In this document: positions 44,430-55,140 of the stretch, piece by piece
How the letters are laid out: every line of letters starts with the position of its first letter
Numbering within the stretch: the stretch's first letter is position 1
NCBI RefSeq assembly: GCF_019966545.1
Contig: NZ_JAIMIC010000002.1
Location: forward strand, 124,001 to 188,000
Direction: 5' to 3'
DNA length: 64,000 nucleotides
From: Heliomarina baculiformis
GTDB taxonomy: Bacteria; Pseudomonadota; Alphaproteobacteria; Rhodobacterales; Rhodobacteraceae
Translations under genes and position numbers: made by a program
Notes under the pieces: model-generated
What the model was told of the DNA's origin: nothing
Seen by the model: the letters and a program-made list of their open reading frames with translations, nothing else
The model's database searches: none

Positions 44430-45080
44430 ATGAAATTAGATCATCTCGCAGTTTCCGGGGAAATGATCGGTTGTGCCACCGATCTGGTCGAAGAGGCTCT
44501 GGGCGTTAAAATGCAGCCGGGCGGACAGCATCCGGTATTCGGTACCCATAACAACCTTCTCGGGCTCGAAGACGGGCTTTATCTCGAAGCCATCGCCATC
44601 GACCCCGAAGCGCCAAGACCGGATCGGCCGCGCTGGTTCGATCTTGACAGATTCTGCGGTCCGGCGCGGCTGACCAACTGGATCTGCGCCACCGAGGATC
44701 TGGATGCGATCCTGTCGCAGATGCCCGAGGCGGCTGGAAAGCCGATGGAACTGTCACGCGGCGAGTTGTGCTGGCGCATGGCGGTGCCGGTCGACGGCGT
44801 GCTACCTTATGACAACATGTTCCCGCCGCTGATCGAATGGTCAACGGGGCAGCATCCTTCCAAGTCGCTTACACCGTCGGGCTGTGCGCTCAAGATGCTG
44901 GTGGTTTCCCACCCCAAGGCGGATTCCCTGCGCCGCACTCTTGCCCCCCACCTTGGTGAAAATCGGGTGCAGTTCGAGACCGGCGATGCCGGTCTGATGG
45001 CAGAGTTCTCAACGCCGCATGGCAGACGCTGTATCGAGAACAGCGAAAACTCTTTCGCTGCGCATGCAAACTCTGCCTGA
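44430..45080 (+). CDS. VOC-family (glyoxalase-like) protein
   Basis: 216 residues from ATG 44430 (MKLDHLAVSGEMIGCATDLV); an upstream start at 44382 adds residues with no similarity. N-terminal LDHLAV and DGLYLEAIAIDPEAP give the VOC metal/substrate fold (Glyoxalase_3, PF13468); PPLIEWSTGQHPS is the family middle. Such Glyoxalase_3 proteins have unknown substrates. It is not a methylmalonyl-CoA epimerase: that enzyme is about 135-150 residues and has different His/Glu ligands. It lies between the mutase run and the TerB/DnaJ gene. Confidence 0.83.
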   Translation: MKLDHLAVSGEMIGCATDLVEEALGVKMQPGGQHPVFGTHNNLLGLEDGLYLEAIAIDPEAPRPDRPRWFDLDRFCGPARLTNWICATEDLDAILSQMPEAAGKPMELSRGELCWRMAVPVDGVLPYDNMFPPLIEWSTGQHPSKSLTPSGCALKMLVVSHPKADSLRRTLAPHLGENRVQFETGDAGLMAEFSTPHGRRCIENSENSFAAHANSA

Positions 45081-45111
45081 CAGCGGCAGTGTGCTGAAGT
45101 AGGCTCTTGCC

Positions 45112-45792
45112 ATGTCGATCTGGACCAGAATTTCCGATGCGCTCTCGGCGCTTGCGAATGGCGAGAGCCTTTCGGAGGTGTTCGACCGCCTGCGCACGCC
45201 CCCCGAACGCAGCATAGCTTTTACCATCGCTATCATTGCACTTGGCGCGAAGATGGCCAAGGCCGACGGGCAGGTCACCAAGGACGAGGTCACCGCCTTT
45301 CGCGAGGTCTTTCAGATCGCCCGCGAGGACGAGGCGAACGCCGCGCGGGTGTTCAACCTCGCCCGGACCGATATCGCGGGCTATCAGGAATATGCGCGGT
45401 CCATCCAGCGTATGTTCGCTGACGATCCCAACACGCTGCGCGACCTGATGGAGGGGCTGTTCCATATCGCGATCGCGGACGGTCAGTACCACCCGGACGA
45501 AGACAGGTTTCTGGGCGACGTGGCCGAGATATTCGGCCTGTCCGAAGCCGGGTTTCAGGCGCTGCGCTGCCGGTTTGTCTCCGATGCCAAGCCCGATCCC
45601 TATTCGGTGCTGGGGGTCACGCCGGACACGCCGCCCTCGGAAATCCGCAAGGCTTGGCGCAAGCTGGTGCGCGAGACACACCCCGACAGCATGATGGCGC
45701 GTGGAGTGCCCGAAGAGGCAATCAAGCTCGCTGAAAAAAGAATGCGCGACATCAACCGGGCATGGGATGAGATCAACGGCGCGCTGACCTGA
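45112..45792 (+). CDS. TerB-domain DnaJ protein (DjlA-like)
   Basis: 226 residues. N-terminal TerB-like helical domain (about 35-150: FTIAIIALGAKMAKADGQVT with an Asp-rich loop, and HIAIADGQYHPDEDRFLGDV) and a C-terminal J domain (about 162-226) with the HPD motif at residues 190-192 and KRMRDINRAWDEI. No N-terminal membrane helix, unlike E. coli DjlA. It should stimulate DnaK in the cytoplasm and might respond to metal or membrane stress. It ends in a TGATG overlap with the next gene. Confidence 0.9.
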   Translation: MSIWTRISDALSALANGESLSEVFDRLRTPPERSIAFTIAIIALGAKMAKADGQVTKDEVTAFREVFQIAREDEANAARVFNLARTDIAGYQEYARSIQRMFADDPNTLRDLMEGLFHIAIADGQYHPDEDRFLGDVAEIFGLSEAGFQALRCRFVSDAKPDPYSVLGVTPDTPPSEIRKAWRKLVRETHPDSMMARGVPEEAIKLAEKRMRDINRAWDEINGALT

Positions 45793-46784
45793 TGCGTCTG
45801 GCCACCTATAACGTCGAATGGTTCGCCAATCTCTTTGACAACGACAATGCGCTGATGGTGGATAACGGTCCGTCCGGGCGTTTCGAGGTGCGGCGCGGCG
45901 ACCAGATCGATGCGCTGGGCGCGGTCTTCACCGCGCTGGATGCAGATGGCATCCTGATTGTCGAAGCGCCGAACACCGGGCGCAAACAGAACTCTGTTGT
46001 CGCGCTTGAAAACTTTGCCCGGTATTTCTCGCTTCGCCAGAGCGCGGCGGTCTCAGGGTTTTCTAACGAGACCCAGCAGGAAATCTCGCTGCTTTATGAT
46101 CCCGCCCTGCTGAAAGCCCGTCACGATCCGCAGTCGAGCCCTGCCGCGCCGCAGTTCGATGCGAGTTTTCACATCGACCTCGATATCGACGCCCATGCCG
46201 ACACGATCCGCTTTTCCAAACCACCGCTTGAGCTGGCCGTTGAAACAGCGTCCGGAACCGCGTTTCGCCTGATCGGTGCGCATCTCAAGTCCAAGGCGCC
46301 CCACGGGGCTAGGAACGAAGCCGCCATCATGCGCCTGTCGATCGCCAACCGGCGCAAGCAACTGGCGCAGGCGGTCTGGCTGCGCGCCCGGATCTCTGAT
46401 CACCTCGCGCGCGGCGATAACCTGATCCTGATGGGCGATCTCAACGACGGGCCGGGGCTGGATGAATATGAGAACCTGTTCGGACGGTCCTCTGTGGAAA
46501 TCCTGCTTGGCGACGATCTTTATGATCCGCACGCCCGGCAAGCGCTCCAGCGCAAGCTGGGCGCGTCACCAACCACCGCCCGGTTCAATCTCCCCGGCAG
46601 CGAGCGCTTTCTTCAGGCGCTGCTCGACTACGTGATGATTTCACAGACCCTGATGGCGAAACGCCCCGCGTGGCGGATCTGGCACCCGTTCGACGATGCC
46701 CGCTGTTACCGCGACCCGAATCTCCGCGATGCTCTGCTCACGGCATCTGATCATTTCCCGGTTACGCTCGATATCGATATCTGA
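45792..46784 (+). CDS. endonuclease/exonuclease/phosphatase family protein
   Basis: 330 residues of the EEP fold (PF03372). It starts MRLATYNVEWFANLF, the usual NVEW motif; it has a Glu at VEAPN, MGDLNDGPGLDEYE (the metal-binding Asp-Leu-Asn) and a C-terminal SDHFPVTLDI (catalytic Asp-His). Members act on DNA abasic sites, phospholipid or inositol phosphate esters; the substrate here is not indicated. It is coupled to the DnaJ gene by overlapping stop and start. Confidence 0.9.
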   Translation: MRLATYNVEWFANLFDNDNALMVDNGPSGRFEVRRGDQIDALGAVFTALDADGILIVEAPNTGRKQNSVVALENFARYFSLRQSAAVSGFSNETQQEISLLYDPALLKARHDPQSSPAAPQFDASFHIDLDIDAHADTIRFSKPPLELAVETASGTAFRLIGAHLKSKAPHGARNEAAIMRLSIANRRKQLAQAVWLRARISDHLARGDNLILMGDLNDGPGLDEYENLFGRSSVEILLGDDLYDPHARQALQRKLGASPTTARFNLPGSERFLQALLDYVMISQTLMAKRPAWRIWHPFDDARCYRDPNLRDALLTASDHFPVTLDIDI

Positions 46785-46821
46785 CCCTTACGAGCGCCGG
46801 GATTTGCGCTATATTGGTTTC

Positions 46822-47217
46822 ATGCGACATTCTATAGCCATTGCCCTAGCCATCTGCCTCACCGGTGCTCCGCTTGCTGCCCAGACCGAGGACGACGAAC
46901 CGTCGCTCATGGAAAAGGGCATGCAGCAGTTCTTTGAGGGGCTGCGCGATGAAATGTCTCCGGCGCTGCGCGATCTTCAGGGGCTGATGCTGGAATACGG
47001 ACCCAAGATGCGCGATTTTCTGGAGGAAATGGGCCCTGCCATGGGCCGCGTGCTGGACGAGGTCGAAGACTGGACCATGTACGAAGCGCCCGAGATGCTG
47101 CCGAATGGCGATATAATCATGCGGCGCAAACCCGATCCCGAAGCCGAGCCAGAGCCGGACACGGAACCCAAAACCCGCGAGCGGGATCTTCCGCCCGCGG
47201 GCGTGACCGACCTTTGA
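46822..47217 (+). CDS. small exported hypothetical protein
   Basis: 131 residues from ATG 46822. Signal peptide MRHSIAIALAICLTGAPLAA, then an acidic, helix-prone segment (FEGLRDEMSPALRDLQGLML, GPKMRDFLEEMGPAMGRVLD) and an acidic Pro/Glu tail with EPEPDTEP. In Rhodobacteraceae this family has sometimes been called 'AAA+ family ATPase' in error: there is no Walker motif here. The true role is unknown; the location before ppx (convergent) is probably incidental. Confidence 0.8.
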   Translation: MRHSIAIALAICLTGAPLAAQTEDDEPSLMEKGMQQFFEGLRDEMSPALRDLQGLMLEYGPKMRDFLEEMGPAMGRVLDEVEDWTMYEAPEMLPNGDIIMRRKPDPEAEPEPDTEPKTRERDLPPAGVTDL

Positions 47218-47224
47218 GCACAGC

Positions 47225-48784
47225 CTAGCGAACGGTCTTGACGGTAACCTCGGCGTCCATCGTCTGGGCCAGCGACATCAGTCGCGCCTCGGCGACCTCC
47301 CCGTAAAGCGGCATGGCCTGCTGCGGTAGCTTCAGGATCAGTTGCTTTTTCTTTGGCTGCCAGACGAATTCGCCCATTTTGGCATCGGCCTGCATCCACA
47401 GCATCGCCCCGAACCGCATCGCCTTGCCGAGAATCTCGGCCTGATGCTGGCCCTTTTCATCGAGCAGCGAATAGAGGTTCTCGAACGAGGTCCCTTCGCG
47501 CTTGTTCTTGTAACGGTGCAGCAGCGCCAGCCCGAGAAACACCCGTTCCGAATGTTTCAGCCCGCCAAGGTTGGCGCGGGTCGCGTTCTCGAAACAGACC
47601 TCGGCGCGGTAATCGGGATGGGCGCGCCAGCTGACGTCATGCAAAAGACAGGCCGCCTTGACCAGCCGTTTCTGCGTGGGCGGAGCAGAGCGGAACAGCG
47701 GCAGGACAAAGTTATAGAGCGTGCGTCCGAAACCGGGCAGGCGCGCGTCCTTCTTTTCCGCGAAACGCGAGGCTTCGATCAGGGGGTCACGGTCGCGCAG
47801 GGCCTGCGGCATCTGTTCGTAAAGAAGACCCTCGCGGATCCCATAGCTCGAAACGGCAATGTCCTTCGGGCTGAAGGTCTGCACAAGGCGGCTAAGCACA
47901 TCCGACGCAAGAGGGACAAGCGCCATACGTGCCGATGATATCCCGCATTCGCTGCGCAATGCCTCGAGATCGGCGGATTCGATGTATTTGATCGTGGCCC
48001 GCACGGACTTGGTGGTCATCCGGTATTCATGCAGCACCTTGAGCGGATAGCCGCGCCGGTGCATGTCGATCCGCGCGATGGCCCGCCAGCTGCCGCCGAC
48101 AAGAAACAGGCGGTTGTGCTGCTCGCCCATGTATTCGGACAATTCGTTGATCGTGGACTTGATGTATTCCTTGCGGCCCTTGCGCCCGCCCTTGATGCCT
48201 CCGATCTTGAGCGGCCCAAGCTGGGAGCTGACCCGTTTCCCGACACGCCCGTCGTTGATTTCCGCCAGCTCCATCGAAGAGCCGCCGATATCGCAGATCA
48301 GCCCGTAGGCACCGGGCCAGCCGAGTAGGACTCCTTGCGCGGATAGCCGTGCTTCCTCTTCGCCGTCGATCACCCAGATCCGCAGCCCGGTCTCCCGCAG
48401 GACCTCCTGGCGGAAATCGGGACCGTCGCTTGCATCCCGGACCGCCGCCGTGGCCACGGCAGTCAGCTGTGGCAATCCCATACCGCGCGCCAGATGCTGA
48501 AAACGGCGCAGCGCATTCAGGGCGCGTACACGGCCTTCGGGGTTCAGATGGCCTGTATCGGACATGCCCGCGCCCAAGGCGCACATGATCTTTTCATTGT
48601 AAAAATAAGCCGGTGACCGTGCAGCGCCGTCAAAAACCACCAGCCGGACAGAGTTCGAACCGATGTCGATGACACCGACACGCGACAGGGCGCGGGCGGA
48701 AGGGTCTTCAAATAACGGGTGCCCGAAAGGGCCCGGCTCAGGCTGCGAGGGATCTGTCTGCACGCTGGTCTTTTCCCCGTTCAT
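47225..48784 (-). CDS. ppx: exopolyphosphatase (Ppx/GppA family)
   Basis: 519 residues. N-terminal sugar-kinase/Hsp70-like fold with GVIDIGSNSVRLVVFDGAAR (about 35-54), EEARLSAQGVLLGWPG, and LICDIGGSSMELAEINDGRV (about 155-174) holding the ATP/polyP motifs; the C-terminal HD-like extension (about 330-519) has LLHDVSWRAHPDYRAEVCFE. It removes terminal phosphates from polyphosphate. Part of the ppk-ppx unit transcribed leftward; a 250-base gap with a composite repeat separates it from ppk. Confidence 0.95.
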   Translation of the reverse strand: MNGEKTSVQTDPSQPEPGPFGHPLFEDPSARALSRVGVIDIGSNSVRLVVFDGAARSPAYFYNEKIMCALGAGMSDTGHLNPEGRVRALNALRRFQHLARGMGLPQLTAVATAAVRDASDGPDFRQEVLRETGLRIWVIDGEEEARLSAQGVLLGWPGAYGLICDIGGSSMELAEINDGRVGKRVSSQLGPLKIGGIKGGRKGRKEYIKSTINELSEYMGEQHNRLFLVGGSWRAIARIDMHRRGYPLKVLHEYRMTTKSVRATIKYIESADLEALRSECGISSARMALVPLASDVLSRLVQTFSPKDIAVSSYGIREGLLYEQMPQALRDRDPLIEASRFAEKKDARLPGFGRTLYNFVLPLFRSAPPTQKRLVKAACLLHDVSWRAHPDYRAEVCFENATRANLGGLKHSERVFLGLALLHRYKNKREGTSFENLYSLLDEKGQHQAEILGKAMRFGAMLWMQADAKMGEFVWQPKKKQLILKLPQQAMPLYGEVAEARLMSLAQTMDAEVTVKTVR

Positions 48785-48884
48785 ACCGGCACAATCTGCG
48801 GCAATAGGCCAAGAGGGTCAATTGCAGTCCGCGACAGATATTTCGAATTCTGGCCGACCGAAACCCTCGGCGAAGCGACAGAAA

Positions 48885-48999
48885 GGGGGCTCTGCCCCCA
48901 CCGCTCGTTCCGAGCGGCTCCCCCGGGATATTTTTGACCCAAAGAAGAAGAGGCCAATTCCCCTGCTTCTTTGGGTCTTAAAATATCCCCGCCGGAGGC
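48885..48999. repeat. interspersed composite repeat, type I, complete copy C
   Basis: GGGGGCTCTGCCCCC hairpin, CCGCTCGTTCCGAGCGG hairpin, CTCCCCCGGGATATTTTTGA plus CCCAAAGAAG (48918-48947), an AATTCCCCTG-containing spacer, and CTTCTTTGGGTCTTAAAATA plus TCCCCGCCGGAGGC (48966-48999). It lies between ppx and ppk genes on the same strand and is the mirror of copy B. Confidence 0.85.
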
Positions 49000-49034
49000 A
49001 TCTGGACTATCCACGAATAACGGCGCCTGCTGAG

Positions 49035-51209
49035 TCAATCGTCGGTATGGGTCAACTTTGGCACGTCCGAAGCCCCGGCCGAGCCGCGACCCGAGAGCGA
49101 AGGGTTTTCCATGAAGAACCGGTGGCAGTTGAACGCGAATTCGCCTTCCTTGATCGGGGTACGTGTAAAGCTTCCATCCGGGGCCATTACCCAGCTTTGA
49201 GCCACGTCGGCCAGGTTTGCCGCCATGATCTGGCTGACGATCTGCGCCTTGACCGTGGGGTTCTCAATTTCGACGAGGGTTTCGACACGGCGGTTCAGGT
49301 TCCGGCCCATCCAGTCGGCGGAGGATATGAACACCCGGGCCTTTTTCGAGGGAAGGCCGCTGCCGTTGCCGAAACAGACAATACGCGAGTGTTCGAGGAA
49401 GCGGCCGACGATCGACTTGATGCGGATGTTTTCGCTGAGCCCCTTGATTCCCGGGCGGATCCCACAGATGCCGCGTACGACGAGCGAGATTTTCACGCCG
49501 CCCTGGCTGGCGCGATAGAGGGCGTCGATCACCTCGCTGTCGATGATCGAGTTCATCTTGGCCCAGATCTCGCCCTTCCGGCCGGCTTTCACATGCTCGA
49601 TCTCTGCGTCGATCAGCTCGAGCAGGCGCGGTTTGAGCGTGATCGGGGAGATGGCGAGGTTTTCCAGCGACTCGGGCTGGGCGTAGCCGGACAGGTAGTT
49701 GAACACCTTGGTGGCGTCGCGACCGAGCGACTTGTCGCAGGTGAAGAAGCTGAGGTCGGTATAAATGCGGGCTGTGATCGGGTGATAGTTGCCGGTGCCG
49801 TAATGGGTGTAGGTCACGAGGTTGTCGCCCTCGCGGCGCACCACGGTCGAGATCTTGGCATGGGTCTTGAGATCGAGGAAGCCGTAGACCACATGGGCGC
49901 CGGCCCGCTCGAGCCGTCGCGACTGCCGGATATTGGCGGCTTCGTCGAAACGGGCCTTGAGCTCGACAAGGGCGGTGACGGATTTGCCGTCCTCGGCGGC
50001 TTCGCAGAGCGCTTCGACGATGGGCGAATTGCGCGAGGTCCGGTAAAGCGTTTGCTTTATCGCGACCACGTCGGGATCGCGTGCCGCCTGCTGGAGGAAG
50101 CGCACCACCATGTCGAAAGTTTCATAGGGGTGGTGCAGCAGCATGTCTTTCTGGCGGATCGCGGCAAACATGTCGCCTTCGAAATCGCTGACCCGTTCGG
50201 GGATGCGCGGCGTAAAGACCGGCCAGAGCAGATCGGGGCGGGAATCGATCACCAGCTCGCTCAGGTCGGCGACGCCAATCATGCCATCGACCTCGATCAT
50301 GTCATGGGGCGAGACGTGCAATTCGTCCATGATCGTCTTGAGCAGGTTTTGCGGCGCGCCGGCGGAATGGGTCATCCGCACGACTTCGCCACGGCGTCGG
50401 CGTTTCAGCGCGACTTCGAACTCGCGCACCAGATCTTCGGCTTCTTCCTCGACTTCGAGATCGCTGTCGCGCAGGACGCGGAATTCGAAATGGGCTTTCA
50501 GCTTGTAGCCGGGGAACAGGCTTTCGATTTCCAGCAGCAGCAGTTCTTCGAGCGGCAGAAAACGGTGATTTCCAGGTTCCGCATCCAGCGAGACGAAACG
50601 GCTGATCTGCGCCGGGATTGGCAGCAGCGCCTGCAGGCTGCGCTTGTCGCGGCTGCGTTCCAGCTGCAGGGCAAGCGAATAGCCAGTGTTCGGGATGAAG
50701 GGGAAGGGATGCGCCGGGTCGATGGCCAGCGGCGACAGCACCGGGAACACCTTGTTCAGAAAGAAATCCGACAGGTAGGTTCGGTCCGCCGAGGTGAGAT
50801 CCTTGCGTGTCAGGACCGAGATCCCGGCGGATTCCATCTGTTGTTCGAGTTCCACGAGCACGCGTTGCTGGGCCTGCATGAGGCGACGCGCGTCCTGGCC
50901 GATAAGCATGAGCTGTTCGGCCGGCGTAAGACCATCCGCGGCCGGGGTCGTGTTGCCCGCATGGGCCAGTTCGCGCAGACCGGCCACGCGCACGGTAAAG
51001 AACTCGTCCAGATTGGCGGCTGAAATCGAAACGAACCGCAGCCGTTCCAGCAGGGGAACGCGCAGGTTCTCGGCCTCTTCCAGAACGCGCCAGTTGAAGC
51101 CGAGCCAGCTTAGTTCACGGTTATAGAAACGCCCCGGGCCGGTCAGGTCCAGTTCGGGGAATTCAGTCGCCGGAGGAAAGCCGGACTCTAGGAAATCTGC
51201 ATGTGTCAT
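49035..51209 (-). CDS. ppk: RNA-degradosome-type polyphosphate kinase
   Basis: 724 residues (PPK1). Four-domain architecture: N-terminal RFYNRELSWLGFNWRVLEEA (about 27-46), a middle with ATP-binding VFPVLSPLAIDPAHPFPFIP (about 154-173), and the phospholipase-D-like C-terminal half. Catalytic His450 in LDLKTHAKISTV is phosphorylated during polymerisation. Motifs ARFDEAANIRQSRRLERAGA and YRASQGGVKISLVVRGICGI support the assignment. It makes polyphosphate from ATP. It is followed by ppx, and preceded upstream by hda and perM genes on the same strand. Confidence 0.96.
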   Translation of the reverse strand: MTHADFLESGFPPATEFPELDLTGPGRFYNRELSWLGFNWRVLEEAENLRVPLLERLRFVSISAANLDEFFTVRVAGLRELAHAGNTTPAADGLTPAEQLMLIGQDARRLMQAQQRVLVELEQQMESAGISVLTRKDLTSADRTYLSDFFLNKVFPVLSPLAIDPAHPFPFIPNTGYSLALQLERSRDKRSLQALLPIPAQISRFVSLDAEPGNHRFLPLEELLLLEIESLFPGYKLKAHFEFRVLRDSDLEVEEEAEDLVREFEVALKRRRRGEVVRMTHSAGAPQNLLKTIMDELHVSPHDMIEVDGMIGVADLSELVIDSRPDLLWPVFTPRIPERVSDFEGDMFAAIRQKDMLLHHPYETFDMVVRFLQQAARDPDVVAIKQTLYRTSRNSPIVEALCEAAEDGKSVTALVELKARFDEAANIRQSRRLERAGAHVVYGFLDLKTHAKISTVVRREGDNLVTYTHYGTGNYHPITARIYTDLSFFTCDKSLGRDATKVFNYLSGYAQPESLENLAISPITLKPRLLELIDAEIEHVKAGRKGEIWAKMNSIIDSEVIDALYRASQGGVKISLVVRGICGIRPGIKGLSENIRIKSIVGRFLEHSRIVCFGNGSGLPSKKARVFISSADWMGRNLNRRVETLVEIENPTVKAQIVSQIMAANLADVAQSWVMAPDGSFTRTPIKEGEFAFNCHRFFMENPSLSGRGSAGASDVPKLTHTDD

Positions 51210-51251
51210 GGCTGCGTTATGTGGTTGAGATGTAACCGTTCGGTGACAGGA

Positions 51252-51932
51252 TCACGCTTTCTCATCGGTATCACCCACAAGCCGCGCGGCCAAGCTTCGT
51301 GAAATCGTGCGCCCCTCTTCGAGCGAGAGCTGATCGAGCCGTGCGACGATTTCATTCGCCGCCGCAAAAGAACGTTCGGTGTGGCGCAGGAGAAAGGGGA
51401 TCACGTTGTGTTTGGGCGTGATCTGGCGGTCGGCGAACAGCTTGCCCAGCACGGCCGCGAGCAGCGTGTCATTGGGGGGCGACATCTCGACCTGAAAGAC
51501 GGAATCGATGCGGCTTTGCAGGTCGGGCAGGGCGAGGTTCCAGTGGCGCGGGGCTTCGCGCCCCGTCATCAGCAGGGGCTGACCCTCGGCGCGCGAGAGG
51601 TTGTAGAGATGAAAGAGCGCGGTCAACGCCGTGTCATCCGATGCGATCAGCGGAATGTCCTCTACGATGCAGGGGGCCGAGGCGAGGGCAGGGATGTCCT
51701 GCCCAGCCATGTCCGTCGCGGCGATCACGGGTGCGCCGCTGGTATCCGACCAGACCTGCGCGAGATGGGTCTTGCCCGAACCGGCGGGGCCGGTGAGGAT
51801 CAACTGCTGGGTGGGCCAGTTGGGCGCGGCATCGATCATTGCAACCGCCATGGCGTTGGACGGCGCGACGTAGAAATCGCCACGTCCAAGGGCCGCGCGA
51901 ACGGGCAGATCAAAGACAAGCTGACGGGCCAT
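51252..51932 (-). CDS. hdaA: Hda/DnaA-like AAA protein
   Basis: 226 residues from ATG 51932 (MARQLVFDLPVRAALGRGDF). The Walker A ILTGPAGSGKTHLAQVW (about 47-63), a DnaA-type domain without an N-terminal DnaA replication domain and without the C-terminal DNA-binding helix-turn-helix. QLVFDLP at the start is a clamp-binding-type motif (QL(V)F) expected in Hda, which with the beta clamp stimulates DnaA-ATP hydrolysis. The start is 1 base from the permease stop. Position upstream of ppk and next to an AI-2E-type permease is conserved in alphaproteobacteria. Confidence 0.85.
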   Translation of the reverse strand: MARQLVFDLPVRAALGRGDFYVAPSNAMAVAMIDAAPNWPTQQLILTGPAGSGKTHLAQVWSDTSGAPVIAATDMAGQDIPALASAPCIVEDIPLIASDDTALTALFHLYNLSRAEGQPLLMTGREAPRHWNLALPDLQSRIDSVFQVEMSPPNDTLLAAVLGKLFADRQITPKHNVIPFLLRHTERSFAAANEIVARLDQLSLEEGRTISRSLAARLVGDTDEKA

Positions 51933-51933
51933 A

Positions 51934-53001
51934 TCAGACGCTGCCCGGGCCGTCATCGCCGCGATAAAGGCGGCTGTCGAGATATTGGTTCACGGCAAAA
52001 CGGGTGATCACGCCAAGCGCGGCGGCGACCGGCACGGCCACCAGCATGCCGACGAATCCGAACAGCGCGCCAAAGACCGCCAGCGCCAGCAATAGCCAGA
52101 CCGGGTGCAGGCCGACGGAATCGCCGACCAGCTTGGGGGTCAGGAAATTGCCCTCGACGATCTGGCCGATCACGAAGATGCCAGCGACGATGCCGATCGA
52201 AAGCCATTCGCCCCAGAACTGGAACAGGGCAAGCCCGATGGCGAGCACGCCACCGATCAGTGCGCCGAGATAGGGGATGAAAGTGACCAGGCCGGCGATA
52301 AAGCCGACGACAAGGCCGAAATTCAGCCCGACGATCATCAGCGCCACCGCGTAATAGGTACCGAGGATCAGGCAGACCAGCCCCATGCCGCGCACGAAAG
52401 CGGCCATCGTTTCATCGATTTCGGCGGCGAGGCGGCGAATGGTGGGGGCGTGTTCGCGGGGCAGAAGCTCGTCGATGCGGGCGATCATGCGGTCCCAGTC
52501 GAGCAGCATGTATACCGACACCACCGGCACGATCACCAGCAGGACGACGACGTTGATCAGCGACAGCGCCGAACCAAGTAAGGTTTCGGCCACCTGCGGC
52601 GCCCTTTCGCGGATCGATTCCCCGATTGACACGAGGGTTTGCCGGATCGTCGAGCCTTCTTCGAGCAGGGAGGGAAACCGTTCGCCAAGGAAAGCCTGGA
52701 ACCGGTTGGTCAGTTGCGGCAGGGTATCGATCAGCCCGGCGGTCTGCGAGATGAGGGTCGGCACGATCAGCAGGGTGACCAGCGCGAAAGTCAGGATCGC
52801 GGCAATGGTGATGATCGCGGTGGCGGCGGCCCGGCTGAGCCCGGCGCGTTCGAGCCGGTCGGCCAGCGGATCGATCATGTAGGCGATGGCGCTGCCGATC
52901 ACGAAGGGCAGCAGTACATCGCCGAGCAGCCAGAGCATCAGGGCGAAGACCGCCGCCGCGATGCCCCAGTATTTCAGCTGTTCATTCACCGGTAGCGACA
53001 T
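51934..53001 (-). CDS. AI-2E/PerM family permease
   Basis: 355 residues from ATG 53001; the start at 53235 would add 78 residues, mostly low complexity, without similarity. Eight hydrophobic segments and the PerM signature PVVSVYMLLDWDRMIARIDE then FIPYLGALIGGVLAIGLALF (about 255-280). Family members transport small substrates (AI-2 in TqsA, Na+/H+ in others) or act as scaffolds. The gene lies immediately before hda with 1-base spacing. Confidence 0.9.
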   Translation of the reverse strand: MSLPVNEQLKYWGIAAAVFALMLWLLGDVLLPFVIGSAIAYMIDPLADRLERAGLSRAAATAIITIAAILTFALVTLLIVPTLISQTAGLIDTLPQLTNRFQAFLGERFPSLLEEGSTIRQTLVSIGESIRERAPQVAETLLGSALSLINVVVLLVIVPVVSVYMLLDWDRMIARIDELLPREHAPTIRRLAAEIDETMAAFVRGMGLVCLILGTYYAVALMIVGLNFGLVVGFIAGLVTFIPYLGALIGGVLAIGLALFQFWGEWLSIGIVAGIFVIGQIVEGNFLTPKLVGDSVGLHPVWLLLALAVFGALFGFVGMLVAVPVAAALGVITRFAVNQYLDSRLYRGDDGPGSV

Positions 53002-53153
53002 GGCGCGGCCCTTGCTGGATTTACCTCCCTTCACATCGCCCAAGGGGCGCGGGCTTGCAAGGGGTGGCGCAAAGATCAGCAGTTTGGGGGAGGTCGCTTG
53101 ACTTCGTTTCGTGCGGAAGTGTTCCATGCGCGCAATAAACAGGAGAGCCTTGG

Positions 53154-54401
<1,248 letters not shown>

Positions 54402-54427
54402 GGGCCGGATCGTGCCGACAGCGGGGA

Positions 54428-54488
54428 GGGGGCTGTCTGCCCCCGTGCCTGACGGCACTCCCCCGAGGATATTTGAGACCCAAAGAAG
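54428..54488. repeat. interspersed repeat, type I half element (copy D)
   Basis: GGGGGCTGTCTGCCCCC hairpin (54428-54444), GTGCCTGACGGCAC dyad, then CCCCCGAGGATATTTGAGAC followed by CCAAAGAAG (to 54488). It is the left half of copy C, between convergent pepT and an SRPBCC gene. Confidence 0.8.
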
Positions 54489-54494
54489 AGTGGA

Positions 54495-54959
54495 TCAGAG
54501 CGTTTTCGCATAGTCGATGAGCTGGTCTGCGACGATGTTCCAACCCTCGATGAAACCCATCTTTTCGTGCTGTTCGCGGGCCTCGGCGCTGCGATGGCGG
54601 GCGGTGGCGGTATAGAGGGTGCCGCCTTCGCCATCGGGTTCAAGCTCGATGATCGCGGTCAGGAATGGCTCGGGGGCCGGTTTCCAGCCTTCGGTATAGG
54701 CATCGGTGAAGACGAGGCGGCGGTGTTTGTCGATCTCGAGGTAGACGCCGCGGTTTTCCATCACGTTGCCTTCGACCTCGAAGGTGGTGTCGAAACGGCC
54801 GCCGGGGCGCAGGTCGATGTCGCAGGCGGTGACCCGATGGGGCCGGGGGACGAAGAACTGCTTGATATGCTCGGGTGTCGTCCAGCAGGCCCAGACCGTT
54901 TCTGGCGCGACGGGCAGGGTCCGGGTGAAGGTGAGATCGGTTTCGGGGTCGAAATCCAT
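54495..54959 (-). CDS. SRPBCC/AHSA1-like protein
   Basis: 154 residues from ATG 54959 (MDFDPETDLTFTRTLPVAPE); an earlier start at 55016 adds a Lys/Arg-rich piece. Features of the AHSA1/SRPBCC fold are VWACWTTPEHIKQFFVPRPH, DLRPGGRFDTTFEVEGN, VFTDAYTEGWKPAP and MGFIEGWNIVADQLIDYAK. It binds hydrophobic ligands in a helix-grip cavity; the ligand is unknown. Convergent with pepT at a repeat. Confidence 0.88.
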   Translation of the reverse strand: MDFDPETDLTFTRTLPVAPETVWACWTTPEHIKQFFVPRPHRVTACDIDLRPGGRFDTTFEVEGNVMENRGVYLEIDKHRRLVFTDAYTEGWKPAPEPFLTAIIELEPDGEGGTLYTATARHRSAEAREQHEKMGFIEGWNIVADQLIDYAKTL

Positions 54960-55140
54960 TTGGCTGTTCCTTGTGGGTTTGCAGGTAGACCTAGCGCTTT
55001 GCGGTTTGTCCGCCACCAGACAGAAGTATCGTTGTGGGCCTTTGGTTTCCGGGAAAGCGCCGCCTGATCGTTCGGACCGGCTTGTCTCGCTGCGTGCAAA
55101 TGCCTAGACCCTGTGAAAACCGTTTCGATTTGGAGCCGAC

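Noticed and set aside
44430-45080. Methylmalonyl-CoA epimerase
   Set aside because: It is a VOC protein near mcm, but the length (216) and the internal pattern fit Glyoxalase_3, not the ~140-residue epimerase.
48663-51023. Long 786-codon open frame on the plus strand opposite ppk and ppx
   Set aside because: It is antisense to ppk, an unmistakable gene with all motifs. High-GC DNA with strong third-position bias gives such shadows; the product has no fold-like pattern.
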